Shown here: piece after piece, positions 1-9,738 of the stretch
How positions within the stretch are numbered: the first letter of the stretch is position 1
Layout: every line of letters starts with the position of its first letter
Notes under the pieces: generated by a model
What the model was told of the DNA's origin: nothing
Databases searched by the model: none
The model's input: the letters and a program-made list of their open reading frames with translations, nothing else
Made by a program: the position numbers and the translations under genes
Origin: Microbacterium forte
Lineage (GTDB): Bacteria; Actinomycetota; Actinomycetes; Actinomycetales; Microbacteriaceae
DNA: 64,000 nucleotides
Assembly: GCF_031885415.1 (NCBI RefSeq)
Contig: NZ_CP116871.1
Span: 1,550,001 to 1,614,000, forward strand
Reading direction: 5' to 3'

Positions 1-802
1 CCGGCGACATGTTGCGGACCGTCGCCGCCAGCTCGACCTGCTCAGGAATGACGTTGACCGCCCCGTCTCCCGTCGAGAGTCGGGTCACCGACAGCACGAC
101 GGGGTCGAACGCATCGAACCGCCGTGTCACGAAACTCTGCAGCGCGAGCACGATCTCGGCCGCCGCGGGCACCGGGTCGAGCGTCTGGTGCGGCTGCGAT
201 CCGTGCCCTCCTCGCCCCCTCACCGTGACGAAGAGCTGATTGGATCCGGCGGCCACCGCTCCGCCTCTCGTCGCGAAGAGGCCTCGGGGCCCCGGGGCCA
301 CGTGGATCGCGTAGGCGGCGACCGGCCGCTCTCCCGCAGCGTCGAGCAGCCCCTCTTCGATCATGATCTTCGCGCCGCCATGCCCCTCCTCCCCCGGCTG
401 GAACATGAAGATCACCGAGCCGTGCAGCTCATCACGCCGTGCGGCGAGCAGCTTCGCCGCACCGACCAGCCCTGCGGTGTGCAGGTCGTGACCGCACGCG
501 TGCATGGTGCCGTTGACGGAGGCGAAGTCGAGGCCGGTCGTCTCCTCGATCGGCAGGGCGTCCATGTCGCCGCGCAGCAGCACCGCAGGCCCCGGCAGCC
601 CGCCGCGCAGCACCGCGACCACCGAAGTCGTGCGGGTGCCGGTGGTGATCTCCAGCGGCAGCCCTGCGAGGGCGTCGAGCACCTTCTGCTGCGTGCGAGG
701 GAGGTCGAGTCCGAGCTCGGGGTCGGCGTGCAGGGCGCGCCGCAGCGCGACGAGGTCGGGCAGGATCGCGACGGCATCCGCCGCGAAGTCTGGGGTGGTC
801 AA
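1..802 (-). CDS. M20 family amidohydrolase (partial, C-terminus outside window)
   Basis: Zinc-dependent amidohydrolase of the M20 (hippurate hydrolase/IAA-amino acid hydrolase) family, expected to cleave N-acyl amino acids or related amides in the cytoplasm. The visible 267 codons carry HACGHD near residue 100 and the PGEEGHGG catalytic stretch near residue 135, followed by the start of the dimerisation domain (GRGGHGSQPH). I chose TTG at 802 because it lies three bases after the stop of the MFS gene at 806, so the two are translationally close; an alternative start further in cannot be excluded. It is the third gene of a TetR-MFS-amidohydrolase transcription unit, suggesting that the exporter and the hydrolase act on related compounds, which is inference. 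The gene runs off the left edge, so its C-terminal catalytic half is unseen. Confidence 0.88.
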   Translation of the reverse strand, partial: MTTPDFAADAVAILPDLVALRRALHADPELGLDLPRTQQKVLDALAGLPLEITTGTRTTSVVAVLRGGLPGPAVLLRGDMDALPIEETTGLDFASVNGTMHACGHDLHTAGLVGAAKLLAARRDELHGSVIFMFQPGEEGHGGAKIMIEEGLLDAAGERPVAAYAIHVAPGPRGLFATRGGAVAAGSNQLFVTVRGRGGHGSQPHQTLDPVPAAAEIVLALQSFVTRRFDAFDPVVLSVTRLSTGDGAVNVIPEQVELAATVRNMSP

Positions 803-805
803 GGG

Positions 806-2242
806 TCAGCCTTTCGTGAGGGAGGTGTCGGTCTCGTGCGGCATCCGCATGAACGCCAGGGCGAGCGCGGCGACGATGAACGCCCCGGCGCAGACGCTCC
901 AGATCGTGATGTAGCCGCCGATCGACGAGCTGAGGGATCCGGATGCCGTGAAGCCCGCGAGCAGCACGGCGAACACCGCACCGGCAGCAGAACCTCCGAG
1001 GGTGCGCAACGAGTTGTACACGCCGGTCGCGATGCCGGTCGAGTCGCTCGGAGCCAGTTCGGCGACGAGCGCGGGAAGTGCACCGAGGAGGAACCCCATG
1101 CCGATGCCGTTGATCGCCGAGATCACGAAGATCTGCCAGAGCTCATCGTGGAACGCGATCTGGATGAGAGATCCCGACGCGGCGAGAACCGCACCCGTCA
1201 CCAGCACCGCACGGATGCCGATCCGGCGCGCGATCGGCGCGAAGGTCGCCGCCCCCACGGTCGCGAGGATCGTCACGACCGCCGTGACCGCCGACGCTGT
1301 TCCCGCGGACGCCGCGAAGCCGTAGCCCGCGGTATCGGGATCGGCCGTCAGGAACGTCGTCGAGGGAGCCTGCGCACCGAACATCACCATGCCGAACAGG
1401 AATGCCGTGAGGTAGACGGGCCCGAGGCGCGGCGAGACGATCAGCCGCACATCGATCGCGGGTGACGTGACGCGCAGCTCCCACAGCACCCAGAGCACGA
1501 AGATGACGACTGCCGCAGCGAGGGTGGCGATCGTCGCTGCCGAGGCGAACCCGTCAGTCGACGCCAAGCGCAGACCGAACAGCAGCACGACCATCGCGAG
1601 TCCGATGCCGATGAATCCGACGATGTCGATCTTCGCCCCGGTGCGCGAGGTGGATTCGGGCACCTTGAAGAAGACCGCGTAGACGCTGACTGCGACGAAC
1701 AGCACGGGCACCAGCAGTGTCAGCGTGAGTGTGGGCAGGATCGCGGAGAAGATGCCGGCCGAGATCGTCCCGAGAATGGCGCCGCCCGTCAGGCACGACA
1801 CGAGCAGGCCGATCGAGGTGCGAGCCGTCTCGCCCTTGATGCGGTTGTGCACGAGAGCGATCTCGAGCGGCAGCCACACCGCGAGTGGCCCCACGAGGAT
1901 GCGAGCGGCGAGCACCAGCGGGTAGCTCGGCAGGAACGCGGTGACGAGAGTGCCGATCAGCACCGCGACCACGGCGATCCGGAGCATCCGGCGATGCCCG
2001 AAGATGTCTCCGAGCTTGGAGAGCAGCGGCACGCAGACTGCTGCGGCCAGGGTCTGGACCGTGAGGAACCAGGTGATGTCGGCGTCGGAGACCTGGAGAT
2101 GGCCGGCGATCTCGCCGAGCAGAGGGGCGTAGAACCCCTGGACGAATCCGCTCGCGAGTTCGCAGAAGACGAGGAAGCCGACGACCGCGCGAGCGCTCAC
2201 GTTCGGCAGGGATCGGGTGAGGGGTGGAGTGTCAGTGGTCAA
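806..2242 (-). CDS. MFS transporter, drug efflux type
   Basis: Integral membrane proton-driven exporter of the major facilitator superfamily, 478 residues. The hydrophobicity pattern suggests about 14 membrane segments, and the loop LGDIFGHRRML between segments 2 and 3 is the MFS motif A. It starts with TTG at 2242, overlapping the stop of the TetR gene (TTGA overlap), so translation is probably coupled. The regulator directly upstream and the hydrolase directly downstream argue for an efflux/detoxification cassette. The substrate cannot be read from the sequence. The family is clear; the exact subfamily (DHA2-like) is less certain. Confidence 0.88.
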   Translation of the reverse strand: MTTDTPPLTRSLPNVSARAVVGFLVFCELASGFVQGFYAPLLGEIAGHLQVSDADITWFLTVQTLAAAVCVPLLSKLGDIFGHRRMLRIAVVAVLIGTLVTAFLPSYPLVLAARILVGPLAVWLPLEIALVHNRIKGETARTSIGLLVSCLTGGAILGTISAGIFSAILPTLTLTLLVPVLFVAVSVYAVFFKVPESTSRTGAKIDIVGFIGIGLAMVVLLFGLRLASTDGFASAATIATLAAAVVIFVLWVLWELRVTSPAIDVRLIVSPRLGPVYLTAFLFGMVMFGAQAPSTTFLTADPDTAGYGFAASAGTASAVTAVVTILATVGAATFAPIARRIGIRAVLVTGAVLAASGSLIQIAFHDELWQIFVISAINGIGMGFLLGALPALVAELAPSDSTGIATGVYNSLRTLGGSAAGAVFAVLLAGFTASGSLSSSIGGYITIWSVCAGAFIVAALALAFMRMPHETDTSLTKG

Positions 2243-2847
2243 GGAGAAGCCTGTTCATCAGCGTCTGCAAGGCGACGCGGCGGGGTGCTGACGAGAGCGT
2301 CGATGATGTCGACGTAGTGGCGCTCATCGATGTGGATGCGCTTGACGGACTGCCGGTACAGGGTGAGCCCGGCGATCGTGTCGAGGAGGATGTCGTGGTG
2401 GACGTCCTCCGGGAGCTCGCCGCGGGCGATGGCTCGATCGATGATCTCGACGCCCTGCCTACGGCGGTGCTGGAAGAAGGAATCCCACAGAGTGGGAAAG
2501 ACATCCGGCTCGAACATCGCGCGCAGGCCGTGGCTCTGTTCGGGAGACAGCTCCTGGTTGCGCTGGTTCTGCAGCACGTGTTCGAGCAGGTCGGCACGGA
2601 TGTCTCCGCGATCGGGCATTGCTCCGATCTCGACCTGCGATCGGAGCACCGCGGCGACGAGCGCGCCCTTGTCGGCGTAACGGCGATAGATCGCGGTCTT
2701 GCCGCAGCCGACCGCCTTCGACACCTGCTCCACGCTGAGTGCCTGATAGCCGTTTCGGCCGAGCATCTCGCCTGCCGTCGCGAGGATGCGTCGAGTGAGG
2801 TCCTCGTCGGTGGGACGGCCGGGCTTCTCGATCGGATCGGAGGTCAT
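2239..2847 (-). CDS. TetR family transcriptional regulator
   Basis: Cytoplasmic one-component repressor of 202 residues. The N-terminal helix-turn-helix is visible at about residues 16-62 (ILATAGEMLGRNGYQALSVEQVSKAVGCGKTAIYRRYADK), the typical TetR core, followed by a helical ligand-binding domain with no recognisable ligand signature. ATG at 2847 is the first good start and follows a GGAGGTC-poor upstream region, so translation may rely on a short or absent leader. It is the first gene of a unit with the MFS gene, which its stop codon overlaps. An inverted repeat at 2875-2887 just upstream is a plausible autoregulatory operator. It faces a second TetR gene across a short divergent region. 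Confidence 0.9.
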   Translation of the reverse strand: MTSDPIEKPGRPTDEDLTRRILATAGEMLGRNGYQALSVEQVSKAVGCGKTAIYRRYADKGALVAAVLRSQVEIGAMPDRGDIRADLLEHVLQNQRNQELSPEQSHGLRAMFEPDVFPTLWDSFFQHRRRQGVEIIDRAIARGELPEDVHHDILLDTIAGLTLYRQSVKRIHIDERHYVDIIDALVSTPPRRLADADEQASP

Positions 2848-2874
2848 GGCCCAACGATACGATACGGAGTGTTT

Positions 2875-2887
2875 CGTAAGTATTACG
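2875..2887. promoter_or_regulatory. Candidate TetR operator (CGTAAGTATTACG)
   Basis: A 13-base palindrome with 5-base arms and a 3-base centre sits 28 bases upstream of the leftward tetR start. It is nested in a wider imperfect repeat with GTTTC at 2871-2875 and GAAAC at 2893-2897. Position and symmetry fit an operator for the adjacent repressor; binding is inferred. Confidence 0.5.
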
Positions 2888-2933
2888 GATATGAAACGAT
2901 GTCACTCGCGCTCACAGTGCACTCTTAGATTCG

Positions 2934-2951
2934 GAGTGCAATATTGCACTC
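2934..2951. promoter_or_regulatory. Perfect 18-bp palindrome at the start of the rightward tetR gene
   Basis: GAGTGCAATATTGCACTC is a perfect 18-base inverted repeat ending one base before the ATG at 2953. A related half-site, AGTGCACT, lies at 2916-2923, and GAGTGCA recurs inside the start of the gene. The AATATT centre is at the right distance for a -10 element of a transcript starting at or near the ATG, so repressor binding would block polymerase directly. It is most simply the operator of the downstream TetR protein. Confidence 0.65.
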
Positions 2952-2952
2952 T

Positions 2953-3567
2953 ATGAGTGAGAGTGCAGATTCACTGCGAGAGCAGCGCAGGCGCGCGACG
3001 ACGCGCGCGCTCACCGATGCGGCACGCCGACTGACGACGGAGCGCGGCTTCGCCGGTTTCACGGTCGAGGAGCTCTGCGCCGAGGTGGGCGTCTCGCGGC
3101 GCACGTTCTTCAACTACTTCGAGAGCAAGGAGAACGCCGTCTTCGGGTTCGCCGCGATCGACTCCCGACAGGAAGGCCTCGAAGCGGAGTTCGTCGCCCA
3201 GAGCGGCGACCTCCTCGATGATTTCCTCCGGCTGACGATCGCCCGATTCGAGCTCTTCAACCCGCTCGACGACGCGCCCGCCATGTTCGCGGTGATCGAG
3301 CAGGAGCCTCGGCTGCTCAAGGCCGCGTTCGAGCAGCTGGCGAAGAACGAGCGTCGCGACATGGAGCTCGTCGTGCGGCGAAGCGGCGAGGGCGCTGCCG
3401 ATGCCGAGTTGCACGCCGAGGTCATGGTCCACACCGTCGGCGCGCTGGTGCGCCTGTGCATGGACCAACTGCTGCACCATCACTCGACCGATTCCTTCAG
3501 CGATCTCGTCAGGCGTCGCCTCGAGATCGCTCGCGCCGTGTTCGCACCATCACAGAAAGCCGACTGA
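2953..3567 (+). CDS. TetR family transcriptional regulator
   Basis: Repressor of 204 residues. The DNA-binding domain covers about residues 10-58 and includes the core GFAGFTVEELCAEVGVSRRTFFNYF, the classic TetR recognition-helix signature ending in FFNYF. I prefer ATG at 2953 over the in-frame TTG at 2944, because the TTG lies inside the 18-base palindrome and the protein reads well from MSESAD. No Shine-Dalgarno sequence precedes it, which suggests a leaderless mRNA. Its stop codon directly abuts the ATG of the DHA2 exporter, so the pair forms one operon and the regulator most likely controls that exporter. Confidence 0.9.
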   Translation: MSESADSLREQRRRATTRALTDAARRLTTERGFAGFTVEELCAEVGVSRRTFFNYFESKENAVFGFAAIDSRQEGLEAEFVAQSGDLLDDFLRLTIARFELFNPLDDAPAMFAVIEQEPRLLKAAFEQLAKNERRDMELVVRRSGEGAADAELHAEVMVHTVGALVRLCMDQLLHHHSTDSFSDLVRRRLEIARAVFAPSQKAD

Positions 3568-5244
<1,677 letters not shown>

Positions 5245-5259
5245 CGCCTCTCCACAGAT

Positions 5260-5296
5260 CACGGGCCCGCTCCTCACCTCGAGGAGCGGGCCCGTG
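5260..5296 (+). terminator. Intrinsic terminator hairpin
   Basis: A perfect 16-base stem (5260-5275 with 5281-5296) closes a 5-base loop right after the exporter stop codon. There is no long U tract, as is common in high-GC actinobacteria. It lies between convergent genes and could act in both directions. Confidence 0.8.
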
Positions 5297-5308
5297 TCGT
5301 CTGCGAAG

Positions 5309-5491
5309 TCAGGGAAGGTCGCCCACCTCGAGCTCGTCAGGGTGATCTGCGTTGTCGCCGTCAGCCTTCTGATCCTCACCCGGGGTCGCGGGGTCGATCT
5401 CGGGATCCGGATCGTTCGTCACGAAGTCGGCGTCCACGCCGGTCGCGTCGATCTCGGCACCTTCGTCCGGGCCTGCCTGAGGGTCTGACAT
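5309..5491 (-). CDS. Small highly acidic protein, function unknown
   Basis: A 60-residue protein, strongly acidic throughout (repeated D, E, A, P; for example PDPEIDPATPGEDQ), with no cysteine and no membrane segment, so probably intrinsically disordered and cytoplasmic. A good AGGAG ribosome site lies a few bases before ATG 5491, which supports it as a real gene. It stands alone between a terminator and a divergent GNAT gene. I do not recognise a family; acidic micro-proteins like this are common in Microbacteriaceae but have no assigned role that I can name. Confidence 0.65.
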   Translation of the reverse strand: MSDPQAGPDEGAEIDATGVDADFVTNDPDPEIDPATPGEDQKADGDNADHPDELEVGDLP

Positions 5492-5616
5492 GATCGCTCC
5501 TATCGTCGGGGTATCGGACGATCAGTGTGACCGGGTCGGGCCCCGAGCCGGCATCCCCTTGACATCGTCGTGCCGTGCAGCAACCGTTCCGATGGCCGTC
5601 GTGCGACCATCGGATC

Positions 5617-6180
5617 ATGAGCGATGCCCCTCTCGTCCTTCCGACTCTCTCCGGCAGACAGGTGCGGCTCCGCGCATGGCGCGACACGGACGTCGCCCTC
5701 GTGCAGGAGGCGTCGCGCGACACGCTCATCCCGCTCGTGACCACGGTCCCGCGGACCCCCGACGAGACCGCGGCCGTGGCGTTCATCCGTCGTCAGCATC
5801 AGAGGCTCGAGTCGGGCGCGGGTTATGCGTTCGCGATCGCGGACCTCGATGATCGCGCGGTCGGTCACATCGGTCTCTTTCCGGTCGGTCGCACGCGCGC
5901 GAGCCTCGGATACTGGGTCGCTGCGTCACAGCGCCGGCGCGGCTTTGCGGCCGACGCTCTCGCCACCCTGACGTCGTGGGCATCGACTCTCGAACGCCTC
6001 GACCGTCTCGAGCTCCATGTGGAGCCGGCCAACGAAGGATCCTGGCGCGTGGCGGAGAGCGCAGGCTATGAACGCGAGGGCCTTCTGAAGGCCTGGCAGA
6101 GGATCGACGGGCGGCCACGGGACATGTACATGTATGCGCAGCTCACCGAGCGCGCGCGGGTCGGAGCCGGTCGCTCCTGA
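5617..6180 (+). CDS. GNAT family N-acetyltransferase (RimJ/RimL-like)
   Basis: Acetyl-CoA-dependent acetyltransferase of 187 residues, resembling the ribosomal-protein alanine acetyltransferase branch. The fold is visible from LRAWRDTDVALVQEASRD at the start, through the YWVAASQRRRGFAADAL acetyl-CoA loop (the Q/RxxGxG/A-type P-loop), to LELHVEPANEGSWRVAESAGYEREG, the standard C-terminal GNAT strand-helix. I chose ATG at 5617 over a GTG 14 codons upstream, because the conserved start of the domain follows it closely. The gene is monocistronic, ending at a terminator before two tRNA genes on the other strand. The acceptor substrate is unknown. Confidence 0.88.
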   Translation: MSDAPLVLPTLSGRQVRLRAWRDTDVALVQEASRDTLIPLVTTVPRTPDETAAVAFIRRQHQRLESGAGYAFAIADLDDRAVGHIGLFPVGRTRASLGYWVAASQRRRGFAADALATLTSWASTLERLDRLELHVEPANEGSWRVAESAGYEREGLLKAWQRIDGRPRDMYMYAQLTERARVGAGRS

Positions 6181-6196
6181 GCCCGGATACGACAAA

Positions 6197-6216
6197 ACCC
6201 CCGGAAAACCGGGGGT
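6197..6216 (-). terminator. Intrinsic terminator
   Basis: ACCCCCGG and CCGGGGGT form an 8-base stem around an AAAA loop. On the minus strand the stem is followed by TTTTG, so it most likely ends transcription of the tRNA genes; on the plus strand it would also stop readthrough from the acetyltransferase gene. Confidence 0.8.
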
Positions 6217-6225
6217 CTTGATCTG

Positions 6226-6299
6226 TAGCAGGAGCGGGGCTTGAACCCGCGACCTCACGATTATGAGTCGTGCGCTCTGACCAGCTGAGCTACCCTGCC
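6226..6299 (-). tRNA. tRNA-Met (CAT), elongator type
   Basis: A 74-base cloverleaf: 7-base acceptor stem GGCAGGG/TCCTGCT with two wobble pairs, D arm TAGCTCAGCTGGTCAGAG, anticodon stem CACGA/TCGTG with loop CTCATAA, and T arm GCGGGTTCAAGCCCCGC. The 3' CCA is not encoded. The sequence resembles actinobacterial elongator methionine tRNA rather than initiator, but a CAU isoleucine tRNA cannot be fully excluded by eye. Confidence 0.93.
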
Positions 6300-6333
6300 A
6301 CACCGCATCCGCATCGCAGATACGAACGCTGTG

Positions 6334-6405
6334 AGCCCCGAGTCAGGATTGAACTGACGACCCCTTCCTTACCATGGAAGTGCTCTGCCACTGAGCTATC
6401 GGGGC
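6334..6405 (-). tRNA. tRNA-Thr (GGT)
   Basis: A 72-base cloverleaf with acceptor stem GCCCCGA/TCGGGGC, anticodon stem CTTCC/GGAAG and loop ATGGTAA (anticodon GGT). CCA is not encoded. It lies 34 bases upstream of the methionine tRNA on the same strand, so the two are probably cotranscribed and end at the terminator at 6197-6216. Confidence 0.95.
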
Positions 6406-6472
6406 GCGCTGCCCCTCGCGGGGCAACCACACGAGAATACCATCACTGTGGCGTCCTCATGAAATCGAGGTG

Positions 6473-7810
6473 TCAATACGAGGTGCGACCCGCGTTCTCG
6501 CGCAGCCACGGCAGCGGATCGATGGTGCCGCCGTTGATGATGATCTCGAAATGCAGGTGCGCGCCGTACGAGCGGCCGGTGTTTCCGGTGTGCCCGACGA
6601 TGTCGCCGACCTTCACGGTCTGCCCGGCCGTGACCTGCAGCGACCCGTACTGCATGTGCGAGTAGTGGCTCGTGACGATCTGTCCGTCGATCACGTGGTC
6701 GATGTAGACGGTCACGCCGTAGGCGCCACCCTGCTCGGTGGCAGTGCGCACGACGCCGTCGGCGATCGCCTGGATGGGCGCACCTTCGCCGGGGACGAAG
6801 TCGATGCCCTCGTGCAGGCGACCCCAGCGCATGCCGTATCCCGAGCTCATCCCCACGCCGACCTTGAAGGGCCACTGGATGGCGGCCTCTGCGTCGTTGG
6901 TGAAGACCTCGTTGGAGTAGTTGATGCCCTCTTCGGACGCCACCTGGATCAGGGAGACGGTCGAGAAGCTGTCGGAGCGCGCGAGCGACTCGTTCTGCAC
7001 GTCGGAGGACGTGACGAAGGCCTGGATCTCATCGTCGGCGCTGTCCGCCGACTTGGAGCCCGATGCGGCGACGAGAGACGTGGCCGCGAGCGACGGCGAG
7101 CCCTGCACTGCGGCGACGGCCTCAGCCGGAAGGGTCATTCCGACCGCGAGGAGCCCAGCCAGGCTCATCACACCGACGGTCGCACCGACCGTGAGGAACT
7201 TGCGCGCCGATGGACGACGACGGGCGACGTGCTCGACAGGCGTCTCTTCGGCCGCAGGGGCGTCAGGCTCGACTGTCGGCTCGGACGCGCTCTCCGAGGC
7301 GACGCGACGGAATGCGCGGGCCGCGGTCTCGAACGCGTCATCGGTGCTCGGACGGCGGTCACCGGCGTCGTCGCGCTCGGCGCGCAGAGGCTCTGAATCA
7401 GCGTCTTCGACCATCGCGGGCATCGCCGCAGGCTCGACGACAGGTTCCACGACCGGCTCGACGACGACCTCGGGAGCCTCAGTCGGCTTCACCGCGACGA
7501 CGTCTGCGGAATCGGATGCTGCTGACGCTGCGGCGACGGCGGTCGCCGTGATGAGCACCTCTGCGGTGTTCAGCCGTTGGCGGGCGGCGCGGCGCGACAT
7601 CGGGGTCTCGGATGCGACGGACGCAGATTCGGATACGGGTGCAGCTTCGGAGACGGCTTCCGTCACTCCTGCCGCAGAGGCCTCGAAGGCCGCAGTGCGG
7701 GGACGGCTGGACCGGCGCGTGGGCGCAGAGGCAGCCTGGGGATTCTCGAAGGGCAAGTCAGATTCTCTCGGGTTTAAAACGTCAAGCTCGGGGGCGCTTA
7801 CGACCTTCAC
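6473..7810 (-). CDS. M23 family (LytM/lysostaphin-like) peptidase
   Basis: Cell-wall endopeptidase-like protein of 445 residues that probably acts on peptidoglycan outside the membrane. The first about 210 residues are low-complexity (A, S, E, V rich), then one hydrophobic segment (RKFLTVGATVGVMSLAGLLA) acts as signal anchor, and the C-terminal 115 residues form the M23 domain. Zinc ligands are visible: H333 and D337 in HEGIDF, and the HLHFE motif (H418, H420). All expected residues are present, so it should be active. The GTG start at 7810 lacks a clear ribosome site; an internal TTG start is possible, so the N-terminus is uncertain. It is a single gene upstream of the tRNA pair. Confidence 0.88.
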   Translation of the reverse strand: MKVVSAPELDVLNPRESDLPFENPQAASAPTRRSSRPRTAAFEASAAGVTEAVSEAAPVSESASVASETPMSRRAARQRLNTAEVLITATAVAAASAASDSADVVAVKPTEAPEVVVEPVVEPVVEPAAMPAMVEDADSEPLRAERDDAGDRRPSTDDAFETAARAFRRVASESASEPTVEPDAPAAEETPVEHVARRRPSARKFLTVGATVGVMSLAGLLAVGMTLPAEAVAAVQGSPSLAATSLVAASGSKSADSADDEIQAFVTSSDVQNESLARSDSFSTVSLIQVASEEGINYSNEVFTNDAEAAIQWPFKVGVGMSSGYGMRWGRLHEGIDFVPGEGAPIQAIADGVVRTATEQGGAYGVTVYIDHVIDGQIVTSHYSHMQYGSLQVTAGQTVKVGDIVGHTGNTGRSYGAHLHFEIIINGGTIDPLPWLRENAGRTSY

Positions 7811-7880
7811 CGATTCGGGCCGATGAAAGTAACGATCGGATAAACCCTAGCCTGATCCACCTGTGAATGCCATGAATCGT

Positions 7881-8675
7881 TCACGTTTCATCGCGAAGAA
7901 TATCGATCACGCGTCGGTGGACCTCGGTTCCACCCGCGATGAGCATGGGTCTCGTCGAGTCTCGGTCGATCAGCGAGACGCTGCCTCCGGCCTCGACGAC
8001 GAGCAGCGCGCCCGCCGCGTGATCCCAGGGCTTCAGACCGCGCTCGAAGTAGCCGTCCAGGCGTCCGGCGGCCACGAACGCGAGGTCCAGCGCGGCGGAA
8101 CCGGCGCGTCGGAGATCCCTGGCGATCGGCATGATCCTGCGGACTGTGGCGAGGTCGCCGTCGTGCGTCGCCGGGTCATAGCCGAAGCCGGTCGCCAGCA
8201 GCGCACCGGCCGGCGTCTCGGTCGTGACCGAAAGCCTCGCCTCTTCCAGAAACGCGCCGTGGCCCGTCGCCGCGGTGAACATCTCTGCGGATGCCGGGGC
8301 GTAGACGGCCGCGGCGAGCGCCTCCCACTCCCCCGCGACAGCGCTGCCGCGCACCGCCGCGATGCTCACCGCGTAGGAGGGAATCCCGTAGGCGTAGTTC
8401 ACCGTGCCGTCGATCGGATCGACGACCCAGGTGATTCCGCTCTCACCCCGTTCGGCCTCGGATTCCTCACCGAGGAAGCCGTCGCCCGGCCGAGCCGCCC
8501 GCAGCCGTTCACGGATGAGCATCTCGACCTCGCGGTCGGCGTCGGTCACGATGTCTGCGAGCGTCGACTTCGTCGCGGCGAGGTGCACGCCCTCGGCGCG
8601 ACGCAAGCGCGCCAGGTCGCCGGCCTCGCGTGCGATCCGAGAGGCGAGGTCGACGAGCTCGAGTTCGAGGCTCAC
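7881..8675 (-). CDS. Inositol monophosphatase family protein
   Basis: Mg2+-dependent phosphatase of 264 residues in the IMPase/SuhB superfamily, acting on inositol phosphate or a similar sugar or histidinol phosphate. The metal-binding signatures are visible: GEES at 69-72, DPIDGT at 86-91 and, towards the C-terminus, LKPWDHAAGALLVVEAGG. GTG at 8675 overlaps the stop of the upstream membrane-protein gene (GTGA), so the two form an operon. In actinobacteria such enzymes may serve inositol (mycothiol, phosphatidylinositol) or histidine synthesis; the sequence alone does not decide which. Confidence 0.9.
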   Translation of the reverse strand: MSLELELVDLASRIAREAGDLARLRRAEGVHLAATKSTLADIVTDADREVEMLIRERLRAARPGDGFLGEESEAERGESGITWVVDPIDGTVNYAYGIPSYAVSIAAVRGSAVAGEWEALAAAVYAPASAEMFTAATGHGAFLEEARLSVTTETPAGALLATGFGYDPATHDGDLATVRRIMPIARDLRRAGSAALDLAFVAAGRLDGYFERGLKPWDHAAGALLVVEAGGSVSLIDRDSTRPMLIAGGTEVHRRVIDILRDET

Positions 8676-9625
8676 TGCGGCGGGAACGGCGGAGCCGGCG
8701 GATAGGCAGCGGGCGCCTGCGGCGCCGGAGGCGCGGGCTGCGTCTGCGAGTACGGCTCAGGGGCAGTCGGGAAGGGTGCGACCGGGAACGGCTGCGGGGC
8801 GGGAGGTGCGGGCAGCGCCTGCTGGGGGGCCTGCGGAGGCTGAGCCGACGGGTGACCGGTGTAGTAGGCGTTCCAGTCCGGCGAGCCGTCAGGCAGCACG
8901 GGCAGCGGGGTGCGACCGTCGGCATACGTCGGCCATGCGGGGGCGGCGGCGACGCCGTGATCGGCAGCCCGGGGGCCCGCAGGCTTGCGAGGAGCGAACA
9001 GAGCGTTCAGCAGGGGGATCAACGTGGTCCCCACCGCCGCGAGGATCGTGAGCGCCACGACGATGCGCCAGTAGAGCTCGCCGTAGTCGAACGTGTTCGG
9101 GAACGTGAGGAAGAAGATCAGCAGGCCCACAAGACCACCGAGGAACACGATCGTCGCGATGTAGATGATCCGGGTGAACGTCGTCACGTGCCGCTGGGCG
9201 GCCGGAGTGAACAGCCGCACATGCAGCAGGGCGAGTTGGAGGATTCCCACGACCAGGAGCAGCTGGAAGAAGCGCTCGGCGCCGGTGAAGAACTGATCGT
9301 CCTCCGGCAGCCAGATCTTGACGGCTCCGACCAGCAGAGCGACGATCCAGCTGACCATGCTCGACAGAGCGAGCCAGTCGGGACGGTTCGGTGCGAGTCC
9401 TGCCTCGAGGATCGCGATGCCTGCGAAGGCGGCGAGCAGGAGGATCGTGAGGAAGGCCCGGCCGATCAATCCGTCCTGATCACCGACCAGCACCCACACG
9501 ACGCAGACGAGTGCGGCGGCGATGAGCGCGCCGATGGCGATCCAGATCGCCCCTCTGATGAGGAGGGACATGTTCTTCTTCTCGATCGGCACAGGGGGCT
9601 GCGGGGATATCTCCGGCTGCGTCAT
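8672..9625 (-). CDS. Membrane protein with proline-rich C-terminal tail
   Basis: A 317-residue protein of unknown function. About six membrane segments fill the first 210 residues (for example LIRGAIWIAIGALIAAALVC and ATIVFLGGLVGLLIFFL). They are followed by a linker and a hydrophilic tail of about 100 residues very rich in proline, alanine and glutamine (repeated PAPPAPQ). ATG at 9625 is preceded by GAGAGG at good distance, so I prefer it to longer readings that would overlap the enoyl-CoA hydratase gene. It is translationally coupled to the inositol monophosphatase gene. The disordered tail may be a protein-interaction region, which is inference. Confidence 0.8.
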   Translation of the reverse strand: MTQPEISPQPPVPIEKKNMSLLIRGAIWIAIGALIAAALVCVVWVLVGDQDGLIGRAFLTILLLAAFAGIAILEAGLAPNRPDWLALSSMVSWIVALLVGAVKIWLPEDDQFFTGAERFFQLLLVVGILQLALLHVRLFTPAAQRHVTTFTRIIYIATIVFLGGLVGLLIFFLTFPNTFDYGELYWRIVVALTILAAVGTTLIPLLNALFAPRKPAGPRAADHGVAAAPAWPTYADGRTPLPVLPDGSPDWNAYYTGHPSAQPPQAPQQALPAPPAPQPFPVAPFPTAPEPYSQTQPAPPAPQAPAAYPPAPPFPPQ

Positions 9626-9738
9626 CGCGTTCCTCTCGTTGGGCGGCGTTGCGTTCATCCTTGCATGCGCCGGCGCGAGGGCAGCAGTGGCGGCGCGATC
9701 CGTGGATACATCGGGGCGAACCGGCTCGCGTGCAGTGA

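Noticed and set aside
7811..7880. Riboswitch (c-di-AMP type) upstream of the M23 peptidase
   Set aside because: The gap of 70 bases is too short for the known aptamer and shows no matching helices.
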